Source: Riptortus pedestris (lineage: Eukaryota; Arthropoda; Insecta; Hemiptera; Alydidae). Taken from it: a stretch of DNA of 64,000 nt. The stretch lies in assembly GCA_019009955.1 (NCBI GenBank), contig CM032230.1, forward strand, positions 25,707,501-25,771,500. The letters are read 5' to 3'. A program made the translations under genes and the position numbers. Shown in pieces: positions 45,570 to 55,835 of this stretch. A model generated the notes under the pieces. The model ran no database searches and had not been told where the DNA came from. It worked only from the letters and a program-made list of their open reading frames with translations. Position 1 is the stretch's first letter. Each line of letters opens with the position of its first letter.

Positions 45570-46735
45570 TCAGAGCTATCCTCCATTTTATGGAGTAACA
45601 CTGCGCCGACTCCATGTTCAGACGCGTCGGAGGCCAAGATGACAGGCTTCCGCAAATCATAAGGTACAATGGCGTCTTCAGCTGATAACAAAGTTTTCAC
45701 CTTCTCAAACACTGCATGTTCCATTGGAGTCCATTTCCACCTACTCTTCGTGCCAGTCAGGGCATGCAACGGGGCGCATATAGCATGCAAATTTGGAATG
45801 ATCTTCTCATAATAATTGACAAACCCCAAAAAGGCTCTTAATTCCTTTACGTTTCGAGGTTGCTTTGCTTCTCGAATGGCGGCTAATTTGTTTTTAGATG
45901 GATGTATGCCATGTTCGTCAATTCGGTGGCCCAGGTATTTGACTTCCTTCTGTAGAAACGTGCATTTTGCCAACTTTGCCCTTAGGCCTGCTTTCCGTAG
46001 TCCCTCCAAGACCTCTCGCAGAACACTGACGTGCGAGTTGAGATCCGCCCCTCCAACCACACTATCATCCAATAGAACCCCTACATCTAATCTTGCTAAT
46101 AGCTTCTCCATGTACCCTTGGAATTTCGCCGGACAAGACTGTAGGCCGAAGGGGAGCCTTTTGTATCTATAATATCCTTTATGTGTGGAAATGGTCAAAT
46201 ATTTCTGGTCATCAGCTGCTACTCTCATCTGCAGATAAGCGTCCTTCAAATAAATTGCGGAAAAGATTTTGGACCCGTTCAATTTAGCTGTCAGATCTTC
46301 AAATGTCGAGAGAAGATGGCTCTCGGGTATAATATTAGAATTCAGAGTCACTCTAAAATCCTCACAGATTCGAACAGCGCCACCCCCTTTATCCACATTG
46401 ACCGTTGGAGTGCACCACTCTATCGGTGTGTCAGTGGGATCCACTGGTTCCAGAATTCCATCCCTCACTAACCGAGCCAACTCATTTTCAATGGCTTTCC
46501 GCAAAGGAAAAGGAACACGTCGAGCACTGAATGCAACGGGCCTTGCCCCTGGCTTTAGGTGGATTCTCGCTTCAACCCCAGCAATTGTCCCTAGTTCTTC
46601 CCGGAAGACATTTGCAAATTCCGTAATAATTTTTTTTACAATTTTGGGATGCTCTCGATTCACCTGTGGGAGTTCGTTATCTCCATTAACAATCTTCCGC
46701 ACTGTCACCTGCTTAGGAAGAGGTACGTTGAACAC
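45344..46735 (-). pseudogene. Gypsy reverse transcriptase with RNase H start
   Basis: Has the N-side VAFSARRVPFPLRKAIENEL, block VRICEDFRVTLNSNI, RT core YRYKRLPFGLQSCPAKFQ, the catalytic pair in VLLDDSVVGG (YxDD changed to LLDD), CTFLQKEVKYLGHRI, LRAFLGFVNYYEKIIPN, and RNase H start ILASDASEHGVGAVL. The first RT catalytic Asp is Tyr in SAIYLKDAYLQM (family: D-L-x-D-A-Y). So the enzyme would be dead even without frameshifts. Confidence 0.9.
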
Positions 46736-46813
46736 TAGGCACCAGGGAAGCCCAAACAGTGGGACGTCCTCATCCTCCAGGACTACTACCGGAAGAGTCT
46801 TTGTAAGTCTACC

Positions 46814-46996
46814 CTACCTGACTTGGATCTTAGCCCTACCCACAACAGCAAGTGGATTCTTTCCATACCCTGTTATAATTTCTGAAGAGGGCCTGAGTTC
46901 CTGATCCGCCCTTCTGACACTCTCCCATAAGGATTTACAAATAGTACTGACACGAGCGCCAGAGTCAAATTCCATGCGGCAAAATTTACCATTCAA
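46814..46996 (-). pseudogene. Gypsy aspartic protease fragment
   Basis: FDSGARVSTICKSLW carries the D-S-G active-site triad of a retropepsin, followed by a typical ITGYGKNPLAVVGRAKIQVR strand region. The frame is interrupted on both sides. Confidence 0.75.
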
Positions 46997-47093
46997 ATCT
47001 ACATCTATAGTGGCCCTTGACCTTAACCCTTAACTGGTCTTACTTCAGCTGTATGATCCTCATCGTCCCGGGCGGCTGTGATATTCTCCAATT

Positions 47094-47465
47094 CTACAGT
47101 GCGAACTCCCTTGGAACGACCTCGATTCCTCCGTTCTGGACACATTCAAGCCAATGACCCCGCTTTGAACAATTCCTGCAGTCAGCTGAAGCAGCTGGAC
47201 AAGAAGACCGGCTATGACCACTCTGCCTCCCACATCTCAGGCAGAAGTTAGGAGATGTCTTCTGGGCCATCTGTAGAACATCTCCTTCTGAGGGGCTAGG
47301 GTTCTTAAAAACCTCCCCCCTAGCTCGTTCCATCGCTAGAGCGAGTTCCAACAGCTGCTCCGATTTTACAGGTACTCCTGCACGATCAGTCCCATCTGGC
47401 CATCTTTGTCGTACCTCGATCTCAAATTCAGAGCATCGGATGCCCACAGCAAACCGATCCCTCAA
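47094..47465 (-). pseudogene. Gypsy gag, nucleocapsid part
   Basis: CLRCGRQSGHSRSSC is a CX2CX4HX4C zinc knuckle. A second, CRNCSKRGHWLEC, is one residue short. The upstream part (ELALAMERARGEVFK) resembles the capsid tail of gypsy gag. Confidence 0.8.
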
Positions 47466-47547
47466 CCTTTCATCTAAACCAGGGCCATAATTACATTTGC
47501 GGGCCAGAGACTTTAATCTATTATAAAAAAGGATAAATGACTCACCA

Positions 47548-47946
47548 TCAGTCCTGACCGCCTTCTCGAAGTCGAACCGGAGAGCAAAGATTGTCTCGGT
47601 GGGCCTGAATAGGGGTATTAGCTGCCGCCTTCACTTGTTCGTAGCTGCACGTGTCCCAGTCGGCCGGGTACAGAAGGTCGGACAACGCCCTGAGGTGCTC
47701 GGCGCCGATGCTGGCCAGGAGGAGGTCCCTGCGTGCCGCGTCCTCCACATCGCTATTCCCACCAAGCCCCTTCACCCGGGCCGTCAACTCGAAGTGCCGG
47801 ATGTAATCCTCCCATAACATGTCCTTTGTATACTCTTTAAATACAAACCTTGACATTCTCTCCGTTATGAGATTCATACTCGCGGCTTCTTCTTTTTCCT
47901 GAGTAGACAAGTCGATTGATACCCTATTCTGTTTCTTCTTCGGCAT
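47548..47946 (-). pseudogene. Gypsy gag, N-terminal part
   Basis: Starts MPKKKQNRVSIDLSTQEKEE just after the 5' LTR and contains DYIRHFELTARVKGLGGNSD ... LLLASIGAEHLRALSDLLYP, a retroviral-type matrix/capsid helix pattern. It loses frame at about 47550 before the capsid end. Confidence 0.78.
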
Positions 47947-47962
47947 TTTACCTCGTCGCCAG

Positions 47963-48106
47963 TGTAATATTGATAACTAACAGTACATAGAGTAACGCCA
48001 TTATTCAACTATTTTATTACCAAGGTAACAGTCAGTGTAGGTTTCATCACCTAGCAACCATATAGCATATGCTCCATTGCCTAGCAACCGTATAGCATAT
48101 GCTTCA
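47963..48106 (-). repeat. 5' LTR of the gypsy element
   Basis: Same sequence as the 3' LTR plus 6 bp. On minus the LTR is followed by CTGGCGACGAGGTAAAATGC; TGGCGACGAGG is the likely primer-binding site. I cannot name the tRNA. Confidence 0.88.
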
Positions 48107-48184
48107 CATAATAAGGGAGATATTAAGACTGTTCGAAATTTCTCCCCTCGAAACCCGCCACCCCCCGATATATTCATATATATG

Positions 48185-48254
<70 letters not shown>

Positions 48255-48257
<3 letters not shown>

Positions 48258-48834
48258 GGAGAAAATTAAGTAAGTAAAAAACTAAACAGGTTTTGTCACA
48301 TATTTAAGAAGTACGAAGGAGATGAAAGGATCCGACCGATGAAGAACTATTGGCGCCCGAAGTGTCTACTAGTACAGGGACTATTCTGGGCATTCTATTT
48401 AATGTTTGCCGACAAGCCATATAAGGGGCCCTACTCGACCAGAGTTTGTCAGTTCGTTCTCAGCTGCCTTCAAGTGATCAACAGTGCGTTCGTGCAGCTT
48501 CAGTGAACAGTGCGTTTTAGTAGCAGTGCGGTAAAGTGTTTTGTGTGAAGAACAGTGTTGTGCCGTTAGTCTGCAAATAACAGTATAATGCCGTGTTTTT
48601 GTGAACTTCAGTGATCGTGAGTGAGTTATTGCACTGTGCAATAGCAAGAACCGTGAAGCTATCAGTGTATACTGTGAGTAGTAGTTAAGAATAATTAACC
48701 AAGTGTATAGTGTATTGTAAATAAATTGTGCAGTGATAAAAACTCAGAAGCTTGTGTGTTTTTAATTTTGTAATCCAAAAGAACTCTAATAAACAAGGTT
48801 TACTACTGATTTTGTAATAAACGTAATAATATCA
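48255..48834. mobile_element. Probable solo LTR, about 580 bp
   Basis: Unique block between the (TA)n and ACCTCATTTTCGTC of the interrupted HINE-like copy. Starts TGTGGAGAAAATTAAG and ends ATAATATCA, with TA-rich flanks that could hide a duplication. Inside, CCATATAAGGGGCCC (TATA-like, 48417-48431), then TTTGTCAGTTCGTTCTCAGC (initiator-like) and AATAAA near 48720 fit an LTR read on plus. Internal genes absent. Confidence 0.5.
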
Positions 48835-48995
48835 TATACCTCATTTTCGTCATCTCCTGGGTAGGATCGATGGGCACTTGAGAAAACTTTTCAAAACTCC
48901 TGTCATGAGTACGACCTCAATAGTTGATTTCCCTTAAGGGAAATTTGCTAAAACAATTACTGTAATATATCATAATATAACATATCATTTTTTTT

Positions 48996-49590
48996 AGCAG
49001 ATTTCCCTTAAGGGAAATCAGCTAATCAGGTCATACTCATGACGCGATTTTCGAAAAATTTCCTCAAATGTCCATCGATCCTACCCAGGAGATGACGAAA
49101 ATGAGGTCCGTTCAAAACTATATATATATTTGTCTGTTAATACTCTAGCGGTCGCAATGTTTGTTTAATCGTCACCAAACTCGGTATTTAATCGTTTTAT
49201 GAAAAACGGAAGATGAAGTTCGTTAACGGCTGAAATCGGACCAGTGGGAGGGGGGGGGTTAGAGGGGGGATTTTCAAAAATTCAAAATATCTCCGTTATT
49301 ATGCATCGGATCGAAAACTTGTATAGAACCAATCTTATTGCAAATTAAATTTACTATAAATATTGTTATATACATTCATTCTCTATCTTGAATATTAACC
49401 GAGATATTTCCATTTTTCTGTTTTCAGCTTATGAGATGAGATCGGCTAACTTCGGGTCTAGTCGATAGATTCCTTCAAGAGCTAGTTCGGGCCGTTCCAG
49501 TAACTGTTTGACTCTCTATTCTGAAATTTCTTTATTGTAAAACTTCACGTGGGAAATCTGCTTAGTTTACGCAGCCCCTGCGTGACGGAC
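48996..49590 (+). repeat. Complete HINE-like repeat (type A), 595 bp
   Basis: AGCAGATTTCCCTTAAGGGA after eight or more Ts; (TA)n short at 49122-49131; ends GGGAAATCTGCTTAGTTTAC, GCAGCCCCTGCGTGACGGAC before TTTTT. A good reference copy. Confidence 0.85.
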
Positions 49591-50054
49591 TTTTTAAACT
49601 ATTTACTATCTACTAGTACTGTAATTTATAATGTTTCTGAATAATGTTTATCTCAATCGCTCAAATTTTAGCAGCCCAAGCCCAAAAGAAGCGGGGGGGG
49701 GATCAACAGAACGTATTTACATGTATCTCACAAAGTAGAAGACTAAGGAAATGAATATTTGGTATTTAACCATGGAATGAAGTAATCCGAGATATAAGAA
49801 CTTATTGATATGACATGAGTAAGAGTGGGGGTTTGTTGAAGGCAAAAAACAGAAACACAGATGTCCGTGTATGTATATGAAGTTTCAAAAACATTCCTCG
49901 ATTGTGAACTATATATTCATATTGGTGAATAGTGTGTTCATTATGGAATTGGATGGAAGGTTGAGAATGGCAAGACTATGGTTTGTGCTATCTGTGTGTG
50001 GGTGCGTCAACTCCTGGGTAGGGTCGATGGACACTCAAAGATATTTTTTGAAAA
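49591..50054. repeat. Scrambled HINE-like and Helitron remnants
   Basis: GGGGGGGGATCAACAGAACG and GACATGAGTAAGAGTGGGGG are HINE-like internal pieces; CTCGATTGTGAACTATATAT resembles a Helitron internal segment at 28583. Nothing coding. Confidence 0.4.
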
Positions 50055-50440
50055 GTCCGTCACGGAGGGGCTGCGTAAACTAAGCAAATTTCCCACGTGA
50101 AGTTTTACAATAGAGAAATCTGCATACTGGTAACGCAACACCACCATGAGCAAATACAAACGGTAATGAGAAATCTTTCTGTTAATTGTAATAAATTCCC
50201 AACTGGAACGGCTTCTGAATTGTAAGAATAATTTATATTTTAATAACTCAAATTTTAATAGTTCAGGAACTAAAGAAGGGGGAGGGGACGAACAGAACGT
50301 ATTTGCATAAATCTCACAAAGTAAAGAAGGTAAGGTAAGAAACGACAGGTAAGGTTAGAAGGAATGATCTGTTTTTTTACATAAAAACGGTTAAATATCG
50401 AGTTTCGTAACGATCAAAAAATTGCGACCACTAGAGCGTT

Positions 50441-50484
<44 letters not shown>

Positions 50485-50487
50485 ATA

Positions 50488-51736
50488 GGGTTGGCAAATA
50501 AGTCCTTTCGGTTTTTTAAGTTGAAAAGAATTGTATGTTTGAACATAATTTTTATTTTAATCTACAATAATGTTTATTATTTTCTATTACTATACCTCAT
50601 CTCTCCATCAGCTGAATAATCCCATGCTCATAGAATGTCTGTGGTTTATTAGCGAAGAAATGATCAAGGTGCTCCCTGACACCCTGTTCGTTTTCAAACC
50701 GTTTTCTACCTAAGGAATTTTGTAGATACCGGAATAAGTGGTAGTCACTAGGAGCAAGGTCCGGTGAATAGGGAGGGTGGGGCAAAAGATCCCATCCAAG
50801 GGGCTAGCAATTTGTTGCGGGTGACTAACGAAGTGTGGGGCCTGGCATTATCATGATGGAAGACGACACCCTTTCGATTTGCCAGTTCTGGGCGTTTTCG
50901 TCGAATTGATTCATTCAATTTTGTTAATTGTGAGCAGTATAGAGTGGAATCGATTGATTTATCTTGTGTGCAGCAGGTCATAAAAAATCACACCCTTGAA
51001 ATCCCACCATACAGAAAGCATTATCTTCTTTGGGTGCAATCCCGCTTAGATGTGGTTCCAGGTGGTTCGTTGCTAGGTCCTCCAAGATTTTTTTTCGCAC
51101 CACATTATCGTAGACAATCCACTTTTCATCCCCTGTCACAAGTCTTTTAAGAAATGGATCGTTTTCTTGACGTCTTTGCAGGGAATCGCAAATGGAAATG
51201 CGTTTTGCCAAGTTGGCTTCGGTCAGAGAGTGGGGGACCCAAATATCCAGCCTAGAAACGTTGCTGAGCTTCCGCAAATGATTTTCTACGCTTGTATGTG
51301 ATATGTTTAGGGCCTCAGCAATGTCTCGCACTGATTGGGAAGGATTTTGATCGACTATAGCCTTAACATCAATGCTTTCAATTTCTTGTGGACGACCAGG
51401 TCGTGGTGCGTGGTGCGTCGTTTATGTCAAAATTGCTCTGTTAAGGCTTTTATCCCCATAGACCCCGCATATTTTTTATGAGCCTCTGCAGCTCCCTTTC
51501 CTTTTTTGATATAATACAGCAAAATATGCCTATAGTGCAATAAATTACCGTCCATCTTGTCAGCTGGATCACAAACGCAATACTGACCTAATCTTAACAA
51601 GTGTCGACAGTCATAACTGTTTACATATTACAAATAGGATAAACTATCCTCTGTTGGGATTAATTGCATCAGATAAATGTGACATATTGCAAACAAAACA
51701 TGAATACAAAAACCGAAAGGACTTATTTGCCAACCC
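50488..51736 (-). mobile_element. Mariner element, 1249 bp, decayed
   Basis: 29-bp perfect terminal inverted repeats (left end GGGTTGGCAAATAAGTCCTT then TCGGTTTTT) and TA duplications at 50486-50487 and 51737-51738. Nearly full length for mariner. Belongs to a different subfamily from the element at 3730. It landed in the AT microsatellite of a HINE-like copy. Confidence 0.93.
50597..51555 (-). pseudogene. Mariner transposase, frameshifted
   Basis: Start MDGNLLHYRHILLYYIKKGK at 51555 with the first HTH, then a stop after KALTEQF. Another frame has the second HTH (MRDIAEALNISHTSVENHLR), WVPHSLTE and the first catalytic Asp in VTGDEKWIVYDN. The second Asp is in FHHDNARPHTS and the third in PHPPYSPDLAPSDYHLF, spacing D34D, ending near LMER. 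At least four frame breaks. All three catalytic residues persist, so decay was mainly by indels. Confidence 0.9.
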
Positions 51737-51869
51737 TATATATATTTATATTTAATTTTGAACGGACCTCATTTTTGTCATTTCCTGGGTAGGATCGATT
51801 GACATTTGAAGAAATTCGCGTCATGAGTACGACCTCAATAGCTAATTTTCTAAAGTGAAATCTGCTAAA

Positions 51870-52061
51870 ATCGTGTCGTGTGTATGTGTGTGCTAAAATC
51901 TCCGCCAGGCAAGTGCAAACTAAGCATATTTCTCACGTGCTAGAATGGTAGGCTGATGGTCTCAACTCCTTCAGGTTTTCCTATTTCTCCCCTTAAAAGA
52001 ATCCTACCCAACCTCATAATTAAATTTTGCATGAGTTGTTGGGTAATTTTACTTAAAATGC

Positions 52062-52120
<59 letters not shown>

Positions 52121-52265
52121 CACTTACATATACATCCATACAGTTTTGAAAGGGCCCCATTTTCATCGTCTCCTGACAAAGGTAGATGGACACTTGAGGA
52201 AATTTATCGAAAATCGCGTCATGAGTACGACCTCAATAGCCGATTTCCTCCATGGGAAATTTACT
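51870..52265 (-). repeat. HINE-like repeat, partial, on minus
   Basis: A remnant of the terminal hairpin (TCCGCCAGGCAAGTGCAAAC), unrelated sequence to 52060, then (TA)n at 52070-52111, TTTTGAAAGGGCCCCATTTT and the 5' terminus CATGGGAAATTTACT. Confidence 0.55.
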
Positions 52266-52679
52266 AAAATGCCATCCACTATTATAATATTTATGACCCA
52301 TAATGCTTTGAACAACAAATTTGGATTAGTCTGAGAGCCAACAGTCGTGCATCGATTGTCCATGTTCCCAGAAAGCTGTCAATTGAAATAAAGCAAATAT
52401 TAATGCCAGGATATGTAAACAAATACGGCTTATTATTTGCTTACAATGAATAGCATTCACGCTCATTATTCAGTCTAAATATTATATTTCCCGATATCAA
52501 AGCTACCTCAGTAATGATGCTTAGTAATGATGAATGAATGCTATCCTTGATTATGATTAATATTATCAACGATATTTTGAACAGTGCAGGCGGGTGGATT
52601 TATCAGATAACTTTTTTTTTTGTTTTTTTTATTCTTCAAGACTAAACGATTCTATATGTGTACTTTATTTACTAGACAT
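52266..52679. other. Unassigned AT-rich segment
   Basis: No gene seen; long T-run at 52610-52630 only. Confidence 0.35.
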
Positions 52680-52790
52680 TCAGGTAAAAACTCTGAGACG
52701 GGGAAATGTAAAAGTATTGTGTATAGTAAAGCTTTGCCAAAAAAAAAATATCGTCATCATTCAGCCTCGTAATTCTTGAGTGAAGCCGGG
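52680..52790 (+). repeat. Helitron 3'-end fragment
   Basis: CTGAGACGGGGAAATGTAAA, CGTCATCATTCAGCCTCGTA and TGAGTGAAGCCGGGCCTATT match the plus-oriented Helitron terminus at 39650-39772, with the CTAG end lost. Confidence 0.6.
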
Positions 52791-52859
52791 CCTATTATAC
52801 ACATCCCCAACCCAGGAGAATGAATGAAAATGAGGTCCGTTCAAAATTTTATATATGTA

Positions 52860-53369
52860 TATACAGGGTGATTGGTAAGTAGATAGACAAACTTCTGCAG
52901 GTGTTTCTACTCACCAAAAGAAACAAAATTGTCCATATGATTTATGTTCCTATTCCTAATAGTATTGGAGAAAATTCGATTTTTGAATGTATCTGTTTTA
53001 TTTCATAAATTCAGCTTCAACAAATAAATTACTGCTATTGGATGTTTTCTGGCTATGTCATTTTGAAGGGCATTAAATCCTCTTTAATAATCGTTTATTT
53101 TTATTTGCAATTTCGGTATTACAAATAGCTTTAACAGAATTTTAAAATGAAATTAATTAAAAAAACCTTAATTTTGAAACCTCAAAAACCATCTTTTGAA
53201 TCAAATTAGAACTTTTAGATTTTAAAGAAAACGTCTTCGGCCAATATGCTTTCTAACCATTCAGTTCTATTCCTATGGTCCATGATGCTCTATTAATCAA
53301 ATTTAATAACTTTAGAGTAACTTTAATGCCTTGAGGGAGAATTGTTCGATACCCATTCATCGGACCTGC
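52860..53369. other. Possible end of an unidentified mobile element
   Basis: TATACAGGGTGATTGGTAAG after a (TA) tract looks like a DNA-transposon or LTR start, and the text that follows is unlike the local repeats. No matching other end or reading frame found. Confidence 0.25.
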
Positions 53370-54000
53370 ATAATTTGAACGTTAGGGATGTTGGGTATGT
53401 GCTCGCAGGCTACAACTTAGGTGTGACGTGGGGGGTGGGGGAGGTTAGAGAGTGTATTTGAAAATTCAAAATATCTCCGATATTATGCTTCTGATTAAAA
53501 AATTGTATCTTATTGCACATCTAATGTCCTATAGATGTTGTTAATTGACTTTTTTCTTTATATCGATTTCGAACCGAGATATTTACATTTTTTAGTTTTC
53601 AATCTTCAGTAAACCCCTACTCCTACTCATGTCATATTAATAATAAACTGTTATATTATGAGCCCACTTTATTCGAAGCTAAAATACGAAATATTCTGTT
53701 CATTGAACTTCTGTTTTGTGAGCTTCATAAATACATAATTTAATGCCATGAATTAAGATTTGCCACTCTTGATTTATACACGATTTTTTGATTTATACCA
53801 TACTCTTGATTTAACCGGCACATTCTACTCTAATGTTCATATTCGTTAATGGCTGAAATTGGGTTAAGAGGGGGGGGATTTCAAAATTCAAAAAGTTACG
53901 TTATCTTTAGAAGTAGGGAATATATGGTACGTGATCAATACTGTGTTATATCAACTCAAGGGAAATCTGTTTAGTTTACGCAGCCCCTGCGTGACGGACA
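53370..54000 (+). repeat. HINE-like repeat, 5' part missing (type B)
   Basis: From TGGGGGGTGGGGGAGGTTAG to ACGCAGCCCCTGCGTGACGG+AC. The type B segment (AGTAAACCCCTACTCCTACT) is interrupted by a second GGCTGAAATTGGGTTAAGAG block. Confidence 0.6.
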
Positions 54001-54149
54001 TTCAAATAAGTATCACGTATTCTCTGCGATGTCATGAAATACAGACTCCATTAAAACTGCAATAGCTAACAGTCCGAAATATTCACATTTCTAATAACTA
54101 CGTTATTAGCGAAAGAAGATTTAATAAACAATAGATTATCATAGTCAAT

Positions 54150-54560
54150 TGGCACCATTATAAATAACCAGTCCAATGGAAATATGGTACTTGATATTGC
54201 CAAAAATATTATAACCGAACTGAAAGCAGGAGAAACCATATGATGATTGGAAAAGTGGAAGGTCATACTGTAGTTGAAGGGAACGAAATTGCTGACGCCA
54301 ACTCCCAAGCAGCATCTAAAAATCAGATTCCAATCAGTTACTCCCTCACCACCTTATCCTCTATTAAAACCCTGCCAAGAAAATGCTGACCATATGGCAT
54401 TAGGCAGTCGCCGAAAAGGGACAATCATTAAAAGCCTTCAAACCAGAAATTAAAATTCAAGGGGCAAAGAAATTATTTAAATCAACCATGAAACTGACCT
54501 GTATACTGATTGAAAATACAAGAACTCAATACTAATTAAACTAACAAATTTGACTTCACA
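54150..54560 (+). pseudogene. LINE RNase H relic leading into the minisatellite
   Basis: Frame pieces read EGNEIADANSQAASKNQIP, the GNE.AD catalytic end of LINE-type RNase H, then SYSLTTLSSIKTL. It is followed by decayed sequence and TNKFDFTQYDSCVCNKL, the first recognisable minisatellite unit. Many stops. The order is what one expects near the C-terminus of an R1/Jockey-type ORF2. Confidence 0.6.
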
Positions 54561-54564
54561 CAAT

Positions 54565-55793
54565 ATGACTCTTGCGTATGTAACAAATTAACTATTCTAA
54601 CTTATAGCTTTGACTGACATAATATGACGAACTAACTATTCAAACTCACAGATTTGGACTGACACAATATGACTCTAGCCCATGTGACGAACTAACTATT
54701 CAAACTCACAGATTTGGACTGATGCAATATGACTCTTGCCCATGTGGAAAATTAACTATTCAAACTCACCAAAGATTTGGACTGTCACAATATGACCCTT
54801 GCCCTTGTGACGAACTAACTATTCAAACTCACAGATTTGGACTGTCACAATATGACCCTTGCCCAAGTGACGAACTAACTATTCAAACTCACAGATTTGG
54901 ACAGTCACAATATGATCCTTGCCCATGTGACGAACTAACTATTCAAACTCACAGATTTGGACTGCCACAATATGACCCTTGCCCATGTGACGAACTAACT
55001 ATTCAAACTCACAGATTTGGACTGCCACAATATGACCCTTGCCCATGTGACGAACTAACTATTCAAACTCACAGATTTGGACTGTCACAATATGACCCTT
55101 GCCCATGTGACGAACTAACTATTCAAACTCACAGATTTGGACTGCCACAATATGACCCTTGCCCATGTGACGAACTAACTATTCAAACTCACAGATTTGG
55201 ACTGCCACAATATGACCCTTGCCCATGTGACGAACTAACTATTCAAACTCACAGATTTGGACTGTCACAATATGACCCTTGTCCATGTGACGAACTAACT
55301 ATTCAAACTCACAGATTTGGACTGTCACAATATGACCCTTGCCCATGTGACGAACTAACTATTCAAACTCACAGATTTGGATTGTCACAATATGACCCTT
55401 GCCCAAGTGACGAACTAACTATTCAAACTCACAGATTTGGACTGCCACAATATGACCCTTGCCCATGTGACGAACTAACTATTCAAACTCACAGATTTGG
55501 ACTGCCACAATATGACCCCTTGCCCATGTGACGAACTAACTATTCAAACTCACAGATTAGGACTGCCACAATATGACTCTTGTCCATGTGACGAACTAAC
55601 TATTCAAACTCACAGATTAGGACTGCCACAATATGACTCTTGTCCATGTGACGAACTAACTATTCAAACTCACAGATTAGGACTGCCACAATATGACTCT
55701 TGCCCATGTGACGAACTAACTATTCAAACTCACAGTTTTGGACTGTCGCAATATGACTCTTGTCCAAGTGACGAACTAACTATTCAAACTTAG
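54565..55793 (+). repeat. 60-bp coding-derived minisatellite, about 21 units
   Basis: Unit CACAATATGACCCTTGCCCA + TGTGACGAACTAACTATTCA + AACTCACAGATTTGGACTGC. From 54787 the period is exactly 60 bp apart from one extra C near 55517. Translated, the unit is QYDPCPCDELTIQTHRFGL(P/S), open for about 270 codons. It resembles the Cys-rich block after RNase H in LINE proteins (..FGL..D.CPCG..). Units toward the middle are nearly identical; outer units are more diverged, including one truncated unit at about 54617. Confidence 0.95.
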
Positions 55794-55835
55794 AGACACA
55801 CCCTTTATGACTACCCTTTACTGATTATCTTCTTC

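Larger units (their letters stand above)
43874..48106 (-). mobile_element. Ty3/gypsy LTR retrotransposon, 4233 bp
   Basis: LTRs of 138 and 144 bp, TG...CA ends, and a perfect 5-bp target duplication CATAA (43869-43873 and 48107-48111). Domain order on minus is gag zinc knuckle, protease, reverse transcriptase, RNase H, integrase, which is Ty3/gypsy order; no env-like frame is seen. The LTRs differ by five substitutions and one 6-bp indel (TCAGTG), so the insertion is not recent. Genes are broken by several frameshifts. Confidence 0.93.
43557..48952 (-). repeat. HINE-like repeat (type B) split by two LTR insertions
   Basis: It begins GTCCGTCATGCAGGGGCTG at the left and continues to GATTAGATGCATAA (43873). 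It resumes at 48107 with CATAATAAGGGAGATATTAA, reaches a long (TA)n, is interrupted again at 48255-48834, and ends ACCTCATTTTCGTC...TTAAGGGAAATTTGCT. Removing both insertions restores the normal family order. Confidence 0.78.
50055..51866 (-). repeat. HINE-like repeat (type C) interrupted by a mariner
   Basis: Starts GTCCGTCACGGAGGGGCTGC and, after the type C block and the central CGACCACTAGAGCGTTAAC, reaches (TA)n. The mariner sits in this microsatellite. The copy resumes ATTTTGAACGGACCTCATTT and ends at GAAATCTGCT. Confidence 0.75.

Noticed and set aside
45816..46904. Plus-strand open frames in the gypsy pol region
   Set aside because: Antisense to reverse transcriptase, with no own motifs.
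54565..55793. Regular 60-bp direct repeats, at first glance like a CRISPR array or a repeat protein gene
   Set aside because: There are no unique spacers, the genome is eukaryotic, and the frame opens only because the unit is a multiple of three and comes from a LINE; no start, splice or promoter context supports a gene.
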